The notes: generated by a model from the letters alone, not told the origin. A DNA stretch of 64,000 nt from an uncultured Bacteroidia bacterium (GCA_902771635.1 CACXXW010000006.1:31295-95294); one strand, 5' to 3'. Numbered from the stretch's first letter, positions 26,801 to 35,250 are shown. A program made the numbers and translations.

Positions 26801-27576
26801 CAGTTCGGATCCCAAATCATGCGGGCATACTCCGGATGGTCAATGAAAGGATTGCGGTTGTTCTGATAGCCATAAACAGCGTTGTTACGAGCAATTTCCT
26901 TGTCACTCACAGGGTCTTCATCGCTCCAACGCAGCAACATAGTCATGGCCCAAGGCAGAATTTCTGACTTGTTGGTCATGCCACTCGTACCCCAATCGCT
27001 ATCCTCGCTGTAATACCGCACACTCATGTAGAAATAACCACGGGCAATGTCACCTTTGTACTCATCTATAGGTTCAAACACTCGACCTGTATAGCCTGAA
27101 GTAACGCAAGGCCCCAACTTGGAACCATTGCCCGAAGTATAAATTGGACGGTTCACCTCACCGTATGGATAGTTGCTGCGTTGCCCATTGACAAAGCCAT
27201 CGGTAGGATACACATGGAAGAGGTCGCTGCGGGGCGTCGTGCTCTCGTTGAACCAACTCTGCGGCCAAGTATGCTCTCGGTTCCAGCAGTCGCCTTCTAG
27301 TTCGTATTCGCCACATATTCCAGTACTCGGACTGTACTCGATATTAGAATAGATGTCCCAAATCTTGCCGTTGGGCTTACAATCGGTGTAGGCAAAGGCA
27401 TTGAGCAAACCATTATAGCTGACCACATGGTGGCCTTTGATGATATTGTGCAGAGCAATTTTCAATTCATCGCCAGTTTTACCATTGGCGTTGTTATAAT
27501 AACCATTTGGGATTTGCGCCCATAAGCCAAAGTTCGCCAAAACAAGCAAAACAAGGGTTGAAAATGTTTTCTTCAT
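23860..27576 (-). CDS. Large secreted endonuclease I with repeat domains
   Basis: 1238 residues. A signal peptide (MKKTFSTLVLLVLANFGLWA) precedes an endonuclease I domain (about 22-265) with WNREHTWPQSWF and DLFHVYPTDGFVNGQRS. Two bacterial InlB-like beta repeats (SHGSVSAPESAIEGSTVSI, SHGTITASETSARSGMTITL) follow. Next come a domain beginning FVKVTSAPTDWSGEYILVYE, a Listeria-Bacteroides repeat (FEGWNTAIDGTGNYY), another InlB-like repeat, a second copy of the VTSADQL/GRTYLIVNTSAGKALG domain, and a beta-rich tail. It ends SRFLLMFKQMDKLD with no recognisable sorting domain, unlike the paralogue at 17447-18511. Extracellular DNA degradation is inferred. Confidence 0.9.
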   Translation of the reverse strand: MKKTFSTLVLLVLANFGLWAQIPNGYYNNANGKTGDELKIALHNIIKGHHVVSYNGLLNAFAYTDCKPNGKIWDIYSNIEYSPSTGICGEYELEGDCWNREHTWPQSWFNESTTPRSDLFHVYPTDGFVNGQRSNYPYGEVNRPIYTSGNGSKLGPCVTSGYTGRVFEPIDEYKGDIARGYFYMSVRYYSEDSDWGTSGMTNKSEILPWAMTMLLRWSDEDPVSDKEIARNNAVYGYQNNRNPFIDHPEYARMIWDPNWQGGVSYNITCVTGLSHGSVSAPESAIEGSTVSITATPDPGYMVGAYNVYKTGSPNTTVTVSSNGTFTMPGYAVTVSATFVENNNYYDITLGNVSHGTITASETSARSGMTITLTATPNNGYSLYSWYVFKTGDMNTTVNVSDNRFVMPAFNVTVMATFVQGSANGDFVKVTSAPTDWSGEYILVYEQSTTTGYVWTGVDAVNSYVSKTISNNTIADDGVVFVTIAPMSGGYSIKINGGTNNGKYIYGNSGSNKINFGTSPTLNTLSYESNSVKIVSNTSVMRFNNNSGQNRFRYFQSSTYTNQQPVQLYKRVHATQTHSIHFNSNGGSGTMNDQIVNEFEPTALQNNAFTREGFVFEGWNTAIDGTGNYYADGATVTLLDDLTLYAQWEQLYTITLAPVENGSISASLTEAIEETTITLTATPTATYELDHWIVTDAQGNAVTVTENQFEMPASNVTVGAVFVYVGMPFEQKYYLVTSADQLVAGRTYLIVNTSAGKALGTTQNNNNRSAASVTISNNVIAGIGDNVCELTLGGQSGAWTFFDSQWNTTGGYLYAASSSANQLKTQANNDANGQWTINVASNGTATIKANGANTRNIIRYNPNGGNPIFSCYASGQQDVCLFIRSEEFDHTESETIANLFYFDKHTVHNGATLTVTGTAACNDAGQLVIEDGGQLVHHNGGVQATVKKYISEYNENSGWYTIAVPFASYNPATELTTADYDLYSYGEAEWINYKAGNFSLSAGNGYLYAHNPTVTLRMRGTLNSGDFSQTVSLDYEGSHTNLKGFNLLGNPTTHEITFSKTEHVSDGYYYLDDSENWIYTTSNVVPVGRGFLVKANAEGQTVTLNPQVGQKAETNDAYLCFSVGNEKACIKMDEGVSMPLMDSKISSFSLYFTRNQQSYVMLVLDHNSIVELNYEVKHDGEYTLKMEAQSLRLDYLHLLDKQTGSEVDLLASPSYTFKAQTGDDASRFLLMFKQMDKLD

Positions 27577-27603
27577 GATAATAGCCTATTTTCAAATTGT
27601 AGG

Positions 27604-27611
27604 CAAAGATA
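27604..27611 (-). promoter_or_regulatory. -7 box (TATCTTTG) of the large endonuclease gene
   Basis: The minus-strand TATCTTTG lies 27 nt upstream of the ATG at 27576. Confidence 0.55.
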
Positions 27612-27643
27612 TGGATTATTTTGGATTCATAGTCCTCATAAGC

Positions 27644-27676
27644 AAAAAAAGGGCGGCAACTCAAGTTGCCGCCCTT
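27644..27676 (-). terminator. Rho-independent terminator of the exbB-exbD operon
   Basis: On the minus strand AGGGCGGCAACT and AGTTGCCGCCCT flank a two-base loop and are followed by seven T residues. It lies 22 nt after the last exbD stop codon. Confidence 0.92.
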
Positions 27677-27697
27677 CCTATTGACAGATGAAAACAA

Positions 27698-28168
27698 TCA
27701 GTTCTCCAAGACACTGCCTTTCAGTGTCGTGTAGTTGATACGGAAGGCACCCACCTTACGGAGTTCCTGCTTCACGTCGGTGACGACACCCATACGGGTA
27801 TCCTTGTGCACCTTCAGAGCGGTGGTCAGCAAGGGGATGTCTGCAGGGTTACGCGAGTCACGCTCCTTCTGAATCCAGTCGGCAATGTCGGCGGGAGTGG
27901 CGAAGGAATCATCCAATTGGATACGTGATTCGGTACCGAGTTTGCTGTCGCGCGGGGCACCGATGTAGATGGAGCTCACCAAAGCCTTATGCTCGAGTTT
28001 CTGGATCTCGGTAGCTTTTGGCAGGGGTGATGCCTTCACCTTCAGTTCGACGTCACGCATCGTAGTCGTGATCATGAAGAAGAATATCAACATGTAAACG
28101 ATGTCAGGCAACGAAGAGGTGCTCACTTGCGGCACTTCCTTCTTTCCTTCTTTTCTGAATTTTGCCAT
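27698..28168 (-). CDS. exbD: ExbD/TolR family protein (second copy)
   Basis: 156 residues. A short cytoplasmic N-terminus, one transmembrane helix with the proton-handling Asp (LPDIVYMLIFFFMITT, about 20-36) and a periplasmic domain ending TLKGSVLEN. With ExbB it uses the proton gradient to energise TonB-dependent outer-membrane import. It follows the first exbD by 14 nt. Confidence 0.9.
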   Translation of the reverse strand: MAKFRKEGKKEVPQVSTSSLPDIVYMLIFFFMITTTMRDVELKVKASPLPKATEIQKLEHKALVSSIYIGAPRDSKLGTESRIQLDDSFATPADIADWIQKERDSRNPADIPLLTTALKVHKDTRMGVVTDVKQELRKVGAFRINYTTLKGSVLEN

Positions 28169-28182
28169 ATCTCTATCCTCCT

Positions 28183-28752
28183 TTACTTTTTGTAGTCAAC
28201 GGGTTCGGCCTCACTGACACGCACAGGCACAGCCTCGTTGAGAGCCTTGGTTTGATCTTCAGTGAGTTGGTCGAGCGACTTATGCCAAGTCCTCTTGGCC
28301 AGTTCATCCTTCATTTCATTGAAGGCGCGTGCCAACTCATTTTGCACACTGATATACATAGCATACGAGGTGCCGCGGTCATTCTGAAGTGAGATGACAC
28401 CCTTCGATGTGAGGATTTCACCAATGCCTTCACCGAAGGTCTTGGTTTCCACTTCAGGAGCGGTTTCGTCGCTTGGACGCGGGGTCATAAAGCGTTTGGC
28501 TTCGTCCTTCAGCTGGGAAATATCCATCGGACGGCCATTCACCAACAACTTGTCGCTCTTGTTTACCATTACATTCATCACGTTCCTTTCCTTGACCTTG
28601 ACGTCATCGACGTTTTGCTCGACAGGAGGAGGCAGACGACGGGTGATACCGTAGTCCACGTCCATCGAAGTTGTCATCAGGAAGAAACACAACAGCAAGA
28701 ATGCTATGTCAGCCTGCGAACTCGAATTGATTTCTGGAACTTTTCTTGCCAT
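28183..28752 (-). CDS. exbD: ExbD/TolR family protein (first copy)
   Basis: 189 residues. The membrane helix carries the conserved Asp (QADIAFLLLCFFLMTTSM, about 13-30), followed by a periplasmic domain with an extended acidic/proline insert (about 85-105). Bacteroidota commonly encode two ExbD proteins after one ExbB, and the two here are divergent. It lies between the four-helix protein (11 nt) and the second exbD (14 nt). Confidence 0.9.
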   Translation of the reverse strand: MARKVPEINSSSQADIAFLLLCFFLMTTSMDVDYGITRRLPPPVEQNVDDVKVKERNVMNVMVNKSDKLLVNGRPMDISQLKDEAKRFMTPRPSDETAPEVETKTFGEGIGEILTSKGVISLQNDRGTSYAMYISVQNELARAFNEMKDELAKRTWHKSLDQLTEDQTKALNEAVPVRVSEAEPVDYKK

Positions 28753-28763
28753 GATGAAATGTT

Positions 28764-29222
28764 TTACTTTTTAACTGCCTTGTAGATGACGGAGAACAAG
28801 ATTGAAAGAAGGGCAACACCCAGCGTGATATAGAAGAAATTGAGGCCGAGTTCGACCATTCCGTGCGTCTTGCCCGAGTATGTGATTTCTCCGGCAGGGT
28901 ATGGTACTCCGAAAGAGGCTTTCGACATAAGATAAGCTACAACTGCAATAATAGCGAATGCAATGACGGCAATCAATAGTGTCTTTCCGTTGACGCCTTT
29001 GACGGCGGCAGTGAAGATGACTGAAATCAATGCAATGACAATACCAAGTATGATCAAGATGTAGCCCCAATTCAGGAATAAATCTGCGCGAGGCGTGGGA
29101 TTACCGAGTTCGAATTCCGGCTTGATCGTACCTACAACGAGGTAGAACATCACCGCAATAGCAACAGTAACCAAAGCCAAGGCCAGAAATACCCACTTTG
29201 AAATATTAAGCTTACTGTTCAT
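28764..29222 (-). CDS. Four-helix membrane protein in the exbB-exbD operon
   Basis: 152 residues with four hydrophobic helices (about 10-32, 48-70, 78-98 and 125-148). The loop after helix 3 holds SFGVPYPAGEITYSGKTHG. I do not recognise a characterised family. Bacteroidales often carry such a protein between exbB and exbD, so an accessory role in the energising complex is inferred only from position. Confidence 0.7.
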   Translation of the reverse strand: MNSKLNISKWVFLALALVTVAIAVMFYLVVGTIKPEFELGNPTPRADLFLNWGYILIILGIVIALISVIFTAAVKGVNGKTLLIAVIAFAIIAVVAYLMSKASFGVPYPAGEITYSGKTHGMVELGLNFFYITLGVALLSILFSVIYKAVKK

Positions 29223-29236
29223 GATTGATACTTGTT

Positions 29237-30002
29237 TTATTTATTGTTGTACTTAGCGAGGATGTCCATGAAGGAGATGGAAGCGTCTTCCATGTCGTTC
29301 ACGATGCTTTCGATTTTAGCAGCGATAAAGTTGAAGAAAATCTGAAGGATGATAGCGGCGATAAGACCGAACACGGTGGTCAACAGAGCGACCTTCATAC
29401 CAGAGGCCACAATCTGCGGGCTCATGTCACCAGCGGCGGCGATGTCGTCGAAGGCCTGGATCATACCGATAACAGTACCCATGAAACCGAACATAGGAGC
29501 CAAGCTGATGGATAGCTTTTTCGACTTCATCGAGTGACTGACCATCTTGATAACGGATGAGACCTTGAGTGAAGATGCTGGCCACAGGGCCGCGGGTGTT
29601 CTTGCAGAGGTTCTTGGCACCCTCAACGTCGCCACTCTTCATCTTGGCTTCGATACCAGCCAAAAGCTTCTTCGAATTGGCAGTAGCTAAGGTCAGATAA
29701 ATGATTCTTTCAATGGAAATTGCCATACCGATCAACAGGATGATCAACACGATACCCATGAAGGCAGGACCACCATCGATGAATTGCTTCTTGATGGATT
29801 CGCGGAAAGTCGCAGGAGCGGCCTCTTGAGTTTGCACCGGGGCAACTTCTTGAACGGTCTCCACGGGAGCGGGGGTTTGTTCTGGAGCAACGGTCTGTTC
29901 CGTCTGCTCAGTTTGCGCTTGCTCATCTTGAGCAACAACGAGATTGCTGAAACCAAAAGTCATAATGCCAGCAACCATGAGGAAAGCAATTAATTTTTTC
30001 AT
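29237..30002 (-). pseudogene. exbB: ExbB/MotA/TolQ proton channel, interrupted by a deletion/frameshift
   Basis: The first frame (from the ATG at 30002) has a signal-like helix, a Gln/Pro/Thr-rich linker (AQTEQTEQTVAPEQTPAPVE), then FMGIVLIILLIGMAISIERI and TQGLIRYQDGQSLDEVEKAI. Near 29505-29513 the family sequence jumps to a second frame, which reads SLAPMFGFMGTVIGMIQAFD and continues to the stop at 29237 (MDILAKYNNK). Intact relatives have roughly 20 residues between these blocks, including part of a membrane helix; they are missing here. This is either a real loss-of-function lesion or an assembly deletion of about 60 nt. Confidence 0.88.
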
Positions 30003-30074
30003 AGTTTAGCTTGAATGTTTTAATTATTACTGTTATGAATTACTTTGTTCTGATTAAACTATCAAATCTTTCCG

Positions 30075-30162
30075 CGGAGAGAGCGGGATTCGAACCCGCG
30101 GTACCCTTTTGGAGTACACACACTTTCCAGGCGTGCTCCTTAAACCACTCGGACATCTCTCC
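30075..30162 (-). tRNA. tRNA-Ser (GGA)
   Basis: 88 nt on the minus strand. Acceptor stem GGAGAGA/TCTCTCC with discriminator G; anticodon loop CTGGAAA gives GGA; the long variable arm expected of tRNA-Ser (GTGTACTCCAAAAGGGTACC region) is present, and the T arm is GCGGGTTCGAATCCCGC. CCA is not encoded. Confidence 0.96.
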
Positions 30163-30202
30163 AGTGCTTTCCAAACCCCTCTACCCAATCTGAAATCGTT
30201 GC

Positions 30203-30210
30203 CAAAAGTA
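30203..30210 (-). promoter_or_regulatory. -7 box (TACTTTTG) of tRNA-Ser
   Basis: The minus-strand TACTTTTG lies 40 nt upstream of the tRNA 5' end. Confidence 0.5.
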
Positions 30211-30285
30211 CACAATTTTTCATTTGGCAAACAAAAATATTTGATTTTTTATTGCAACAAATTTTCAAATGCTTGACTTATAGGT

Positions 30286-31320
30286 TCAAACGGTCATCTC
30301 GCCACGGATGGAAATCTGCAGTATTTCGAGGATTCTCTCCTTGGGGAGGCCTGTTCCAAGGAGATACATGAGTTTGGCGACGGCGGCTTCGGTAGTCATG
30401 TCATAGCCGCTGATGACGCCGATACGGGCCATGTCGAGGCTGGTTTCATAACGTCCCATCTCCACCGAACCTGCCTTACACTGCGTAATGTTGAGGATGA
30501 TGAGCCCACTGTCGATAGCCTGCTTGAGCGCGTCAAGAAACCACGATGCCGTGGTGGCGTTGCCCGATCCGAAAGTCTCAAGCACCAGTGCCTTCAAACC
30601 AGGAGTCTTCAGGACATGGCAAACATAAGCTTCAGAAATGCCAGGGAAGAGCTTCAAGATGCCGATGTGACGGTCCATAGAAGTATGCACCTTCAGTTTC
30701 TTGAAGTTGGGCTTCAGAATGCGCTCCTTATTATATTTTATATGTATGCCCACATCGGCAAGGTTGGGATAATTCGATGAGATGAAAGCGTTGAAGTTCT
30801 CCGCGTTGAACTTGGTGGCGCGGTTACCGCGCAGCAACTGGTTCTGGAAGAAGATGCTCACCTCAGGAACATACGGTGTGTCATCGTCTTTGGCGGCGGC
30901 AATTTCGACGGCAGCCAAGAAGTTCTCGCGACCATCGCTACGCACCATGCCCATAGGCAGTTGCGAGCCGGTCAGCACGACGGGTTTGTTGAGGTTTTCC
31001 AACATGAAGCTCAAGGCCGAGGCGGTGTAAGCCATCGTATCAGAACCGTGAAGCACCACAAAGCCGTCATAATGCTCATACGACTCCCCTATCTTCGTGG
31101 CCAAACGAATCCAAAAGTCGGGCGACATGTTCGATGAGTCAATGAGCGGGTCGAAGCTATAAAAGTCAATCTGATAGCCAAAGTTCTTCAACACCGGCAG
31201 ATGGGTATAAATGTTATCGAAATCGAATGGCACCAAAGCACCCGTCTTGGGGTCCTGCATCATGCCGATAGTGCCGCCGGTATAGAGCACCAATATGGAT
31301 ATTTCTTCGTTGCTTTGCAT
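30286..31320 (-). CDS. ansA: Type I L-asparaginase
   Basis: 344 residues from the ATG at 31320. An in-frame ATG at 31374 is upstream of the -7 box at 31344-31351 and is thus unlikely. It hydrolyses asparagine to aspartate and ammonia in the cytoplasm. Catalytic motif 1 is VLYTGGTIGMM with its Thr nucleophile; motif 2 is VVLHGSDTMAYTASALSFML, with the second Thr-Asp pair. The absence of a signal peptide and the length fit the type I, low-affinity enzyme. It is divergent from trmO. Confidence 0.93.
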   Translation of the reverse strand: MQSNEEISILVLYTGGTIGMMQDPKTGALVPFDFDNIYTHLPVLKNFGYQIDFYSFDPLIDSSNMSPDFWIRLATKIGESYEHYDGFVVLHGSDTMAYTASALSFMLENLNKPVVLTGSQLPMGMVRSDGRENFLAAVEIAAAKDDDTPYVPEVSIFFQNQLLRGNRATKFNAENFNAFISSNYPNLADVGIHIKYNKERILKPNFKKLKVHTSMDRHIGILKLFPGISEAYVCHVLKTPGLKALVLETFGSGNATTASWFLDALKQAIDSGLIILNITQCKAGSVEMGRYETSLDMARIGVISGYDMTTEAAVAKLMYLLGTGLPKERILEILQISIRGEMTV

Positions 31321-31343
31321 GGTATGCACATTTTTTGCGGGCG

Positions 31344-31351
31344 CAAAGGTA
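31344..31351 (-). promoter_or_regulatory. -7 box (TACCTTTG) of ansA
   Basis: The minus-strand TACCTTTG lies 23 nt before the ATG at 31320. Confidence 0.6.
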
Positions 31352-31407
31352 AGGCTTTTTTTCGCTTGCGCCACAAATTTTTAACTCCTTTGAATCAAAG
31401 ATTTCAT

Positions 31408-31415
31408 TACCTTTG
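31408..31415 (+). promoter_or_regulatory. -7 box (TACCTTTG) immediately before trmO
   Basis: TACCTTTG ends only 4 nt before the trmO ATG, so the transcript should begin at or next to the start codon (leaderless). TTTG at 31389-31392 could be a -33 element, but its 15-nt spacing is shorter than the usual 19-20. Confidence 0.6.
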
Positions 31416-31419
31416 CATC

Positions 31420-32094
31420 ATGAAAGTCATCGCCCGCATCCACACCGACTTCCCGACCAAGTTCGGCATTCCGCGCCAGAGCGGCATCATCGCCTCACTG
31501 CAAGGCCGCATCATATTTGAACCTGAATACCGCAACCCGGAAGCAGTGCGCGGCTTGGAGGCATTCTCACACATCTGGCTTTTGTGGGAGTTTTCGGAGT
31601 GCCTGCGCGACTCGTGGTCACCTACCGTGCGTCCACCCCGCTTGGGCGGCAATGTGCGCAAAGGCGTGTTTGCCACCCGCTCACCTTTCAGGCCTAACCC
31701 CATCGGTCTTTCTTCGGTACGGTTGGAAAAAGTGGAAATCGACCCCAAACTCGGGCCCGTGCTCTACGTTTCAGGAGCGGACCTCATGGATGGCACGCCC
31801 ATCTACGACATCAAGCCCTACATTGCCTACACCGACAGCCATCCCGATGCCGTCAGCGGCTTCGCCTCAACGCCAGCGGAATACCTTTTGGAGGTCGACA
31901 TCCCCGAAAACTTGTTGCAGAAAGTACCTGAAAACCAACGTGAGAGCCTCATCGAGGTACTCGCCCACGACCCTAGGCCTCAATATCAAGCCGACCCCGA
32001 ACGTGTCTATGGCATGGCTTTCAGCGGGATGGAGGTGAAGTTTAAGGTGAAGGGAATACAACTCTATGTAACGGAGGTGTCAAATCAGATATAG
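31420..32094 (+). CDS. trmO: TrmO, tRNA-Thr N6-threonylcarbamoyladenosine methyltransferase
   Basis: 224 residues from the ATG at 31420; the frame is open 73 codons further upstream, but that part lies across the promoters and antisense to ansA. TsaA/TrmO beta-barrel fold: FPTKFGIPRQSGI, AFSHIWLLWEFSE, RLGGNVRKGVFATRSPFRPNPIG (the SAM-binding block) and DLMDGTPIYDIKPYI. It methylates t6A37 in tRNA-Thr using SAM. A C-terminal TsaA accessory region (SLIEVLAHDPRPQYQADP) is present. Confidence 0.92.
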   Translation: MKVIARIHTDFPTKFGIPRQSGIIASLQGRIIFEPEYRNPEAVRGLEAFSHIWLLWEFSECLRDSWSPTVRPPRLGGNVRKGVFATRSPFRPNPIGLSSVRLEKVEIDPKLGPVLYVSGADLMDGTPIYDIKPYIAYTDSHPDAVSGFASTPAEYLLEVDIPENLLQKVPENQRESLIEVLAHDPRPQYQADPERVYGMAFSGMEVKFKVKGIQLYVTEVSNQI

Positions 32095-32131
32095 GCACCT
32101 TACAGCCTAAAACTCCATTTGATGACTATAC

Positions 32132-33469
32132 TTATTTGATTTTCTTTACCGTTGTCTGCAGTATCTTGTCACCCTGGCTCTTGTCGTAGACGTAAACCAT
32201 CAGATAACACTCATCAGCATTGTAATTGGCATCGATTTCGGTGTTGTAAGTCAAATAGAACATGTCATCCGCTTCGACGCCAAAACCTTCAAACTCCTCT
32301 CCGTATGCGCCGTTGATCGTACCGCGAAACACGTTACGGAACACGTATTCCTTATCGACACCACTTGGGGTGGTTTGCCAACCAACGATGTTGTCTTCCA
32401 CCAAACACGCAGTGATATAGAACTGTCCATCCATATCGGTCAAAGCAATGACTTGAGCCGACACCTGCAACTGGCGATTCGATTCATCATATTGGGCACC
32501 AACGACAATCTCAAATGTCTGTTCTTCTTCCAAAGCAGCAGTCACAGGAGCATCGATCTGCCCTTCGTTGAATGTATTACCATCTGTCAGGGCCACATGG
32601 TCAACAGCGAACAGTGGATTAGAGTCGTGGTTGTTATACCATGCTGTGCCCTCATCGGTGAGAAAATCGGGGAAACTGCCTACGGGCTGGGCCAAATAGC
32701 CGGCATGAACACTCATGATAAAGATATGATCCTCATCCAATTGATGCTGTAAGTTGTGGGCATATTCAGCGGCGGCAGGGCAGTTGACGCAACGGGCACC
32801 GGTAAAGTCCTTGATCAGCACCGTCTTTCCTGTAGGCTCCACATCGCCGCCTTCCAAAACGACAGTCACTGTATAAACTGCTGTCGTGCCATTAAGGGCG
32901 GTCACAGTATAAGTCACGGGATTGGTGAAGTCTTGTGCCACTCCCGAGGCAGGCTCAACCGTGGCACCTTCCGACACTTCAATGGTGGGAACCAATTGCG
33001 TGACATCGGTCCCGGCAGGGAGCACAAAGGAAATCCTGCGTGCAATTTGGTCAATCACACCGCTATCATCCAATGCATCGAAACGGAACGACAGGATGTT
33101 TTTTTCATTGTCGGCATCATGAACTACTGCCTCCACCATATATTGTGCCGTGGCACCACTCATGGCGGTGACTGTGTAATAGACGGGGTTGGTGAAGTCT
33201 TGTGCCACACCCGATTCAGGCTCGATGGTGGCATAATTTGAAATGGTAATCATCGGAATCAGATGGGTCACATCCGTTCCGGCAGGGAAATCCAACCTCA
33301 CCATCTTGTTATCCTCGTCAACAGTGCCATAAACACTATCCACTCTAAATTCCAAAATAAATCTCTCATCTTCAGCACCTTGAATGTAAGGCTCCTTCTC
33401 GACATCACAGGCATTCAGACCCAACATGACTGTCAAGGCCATGGCAAATATTCTTAGAATCTTTTTCAT
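32132..33469 (-). CDS. Omp28-related lipoprotein with Ig-like repeats
   Basis: 445 residues from the ATG at 33469 (signal MKKILRIFAMALTVMLGLNAC, lipidated Cys21). Two tandem repeats of about 80 residues follow, each ending VEPASGVAQDFTNPVTYTVT, of the DUF5018-like sort. The C-terminal half is a thioredoxin-like Omp28 domain (DFTGARCVNCPAAAEYAH, with a CxxC). It is the last gene of a TlpA-DUF6029-Omp28 operon. It is likely anchored at the outer membrane or cell surface; redox activity is plausible from the CxxC but unproven. Confidence 0.85.
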   Translation of the reverse strand: MKKILRIFAMALTVMLGLNACDVEKEPYIQGAEDERFILEFRVDSVYGTVDEDNKMVRLDFPAGTDVTHLIPMITISNYATIEPESGVAQDFTNPVYYTVTAMSGATAQYMVEAVVHDADNEKNILSFRFDALDDSGVIDQIARRISFVLPAGTDVTQLVPTIEVSEGATVEPASGVAQDFTNPVTYTVTALNGTTAVYTVTVVLEGGDVEPTGKTVLIKDFTGARCVNCPAAAEYAHNLQHQLDEDHIFIMSVHAGYLAQPVGSFPDFLTDEGTAWYNNHDSNPLFAVDHVALTDGNTFNEGQIDAPVTAALEEEQTFEIVVGAQYDESNRQLQVSAQVIALTDMDGQFYITACLVEDNIVGWQTTPSGVDKEYVFRNVFRGTINGAYGEEFEGFGVEADDMFYLTYNTEIDANYNADECYLMVYVYDKSQGDKILQTTVKKIK

Positions 33470-33499
33470 TGCTCTGATTTTTAGAACTTTAAACATCTA

Positions 33500-35239
33500 T
33501 TAAAAACTCGTTGAAACGGTCAGCGAAACGCCACTTGAGGCAGGCACCGTGCGGCACACGCCACCCACGCAGACCACGCCTTCGCTTTGGCGACCTGCGC
33601 TCAGCATGACACGGGTGGCTTCGTGGATATAGGTGACCGTACCCGTGAAATAATGGTCACGGTATTCCTCAACGGGGTTGCCGTAGTTCCACTTGTCGGC
33701 GATGGAGAACGACCAATGCGGGTTAACAGAGTATTCCAGCAAGGCCGCAGCCCAGTCGCCGCGCTTTTGGTAGTCCTTCTTCTCGCTTTCCTCGTACTCA
33801 TAGCCTTTGTGGACTTCGTTTTCCCACAAGCCTTGCAGTTCGAGACGCAGGCTCTGGCGTTTGTTGATCTTGTAGGTCACGTCCATAAATCCGATGTTAG
33901 CCTTCACAATAGGTGCGCCTGCATGGCCTTCGATGGTCTCGATGTCGTAATACAGGTTGATGTATTGTGCGGTGAGGTGCCAGTCCTTGCTGATCTTCTT
34001 GTCGACCTCGAAGTTGATGTCGCGGAAGAAGCGATGATCGCTGACGGCAAAGAACTTGGAGGCATAACCCAAAGTACCCGCTTGACCCAAAGCCATCTGG
34101 TTGCCGAAAGCTACAGAATCGCGGACAATGTCGTTCACCTGACTCATGTTGAAGGCGAGTTTGGTGCCATATTTGCCGCCAAGCGCCGTGCCCTTGGGAA
34201 TGGTGTAGTTGACCTGCAGTTGGGCCGCCATCTCGCCATTGGGTTGGGTGGAATAGGTGTACATCGAAGGCAGGCTGTGGGTATGCGTATAATTAATAGG
34301 TGGAATGAAATTGATGTCCAAATCGTTCTGTTTGCCCGTATACATCGACTTGAAGCTCATGTTGTCGGTGCGTTTCACTTGCAGCACGGCACCGAAGCCC
34401 TGCTGCGAATAGCTCAACGACGACATCAAGGCACGGCCTTCCTTATAGATGAAATTGTTGATGGCCGAGGGGTCGTTGACCTTGTAGGCATACTCTGTGC
34501 TGAAGGCGAAATTGCCATAACCCAAGTTGATGCGTCCAGCTGCAGCGCCTACATTCTCAGGGATGTTATAGAACGAGCTGAGGTCATTCTGTTTCTTGCT
34601 GACGAAACTACCGCCCAAGCTCATCTTGAACTCCGACTCATTCATCGAAGCGATGCTCTGGTTGAGGTCCCATTCGGCATCCACGCCACGCACGATGCCA
34701 CGGTAGTCGTCGTTGCCCATGTCGCGTTCCAGATATGGTGCCCAGAAGAAACGTTGACGGCCATAGACGCCTTTCAGTGTGATGCCTTGGGTGGGACGCA
34801 ACACCACACGTGCGCCACGCAGGGCATTATCCATGCCCAATGACCACTCTTCGTAGGTGCGGAACACGAGACCGCTACCGAACTGATCGTAGATGTCGCC
34901 TACGGTCATGCCAATGAAGCCATTGTCGTAGGTGGCGAAGAAATTGGCCAAGCCCACGCCGTTCAATTCGGAGCGGAAGCCGTTCAACTCAGGCATGAAA
35001 GCCTCAAAGCGGATGCCCGCCGAGAAGTCGCCGTTACTATAGTTCACCTTGCCGAAACCGTTAAGGCCAAGTTTCTTGCCATTAAGGTCGGTGATGCCGA
35101 TGCCCTTATCGAGCATGTAATACTGTGCGTCGGTCTGGAAACTGCCACTCACTTGGCTGTTTTCAATAAACGACTGAGCACTCGCTCTGAAACTGAAGCC
35201 CAGGGCGAGTGCGAGTAAAACTAGTATGTGTTTTCGCAT
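33500..35239 (-). CDS. DUF6029 outer-membrane barrel protein
   Basis: 579 residues. A signal peptide (MRKHILVLLALALGFSFRASA) and many alternating amphipathic strands (for example FGKVNYSNGDFSAGIRFEAF and YLVIEH-free aromatic-rich segments) end in the aromatic C-terminus SGVSLTVSTSF, as in outer-membrane barrels. The N-terminal VSGSFQTDAQYYMLDKGIG matches DUF6029 proteins as I recall them. Function is unknown. It lies between the TlpA gene (11 nt) and the Omp28 lipoprotein (30 nt), suggesting a joint export or folding module. Confidence 0.85.
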   Translation of the reverse strand: MRKHILVLLALALGFSFRASAQSFIENSQVSGSFQTDAQYYMLDKGIGITDLNGKKLGLNGFGKVNYSNGDFSAGIRFEAFMPELNGFRSELNGVGLANFFATYDNGFIGMTVGDIYDQFGSGLVFRTYEEWSLGMDNALRGARVVLRPTQGITLKGVYGRQRFFWAPYLERDMGNDDYRGIVRGVDAEWDLNQSIASMNESEFKMSLGGSFVSKKQNDLSSFYNIPENVGAAAGRINLGYGNFAFSTEYAYKVNDPSAINNFIYKEGRALMSSLSYSQQGFGAVLQVKRTDNMSFKSMYTGKQNDLDINFIPPINYTHTHSLPSMYTYSTQPNGEMAAQLQVNYTIPKGTALGGKYGTKLAFNMSQVNDIVRDSVAFGNQMALGQAGTLGYASKFFAVSDHRFFRDINFEVDKKISKDWHLTAQYINLYYDIETIEGHAGAPIVKANIGFMDVTYKINKRQSLRLELQGLWENEVHKGYEYEESEKKDYQKRGDWAAALLEYSVNPHWSFSIADKWNYGNPVEEYRDHYFTGTVTYIHEATRVMLSAGRQSEGVVCVGGVCRTVPASSGVSLTVSTSF

Positions 35240-35250
35240 AAGTTATTGAT

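Noticed and set aside
33587-34843. 418-codon plus-strand open frame opposite the DUF6029 gene
   Set aside because: Shadow of a strongly coding minus-strand barrel gene; composition is low complexity (Val/Ala/His) with no domain.
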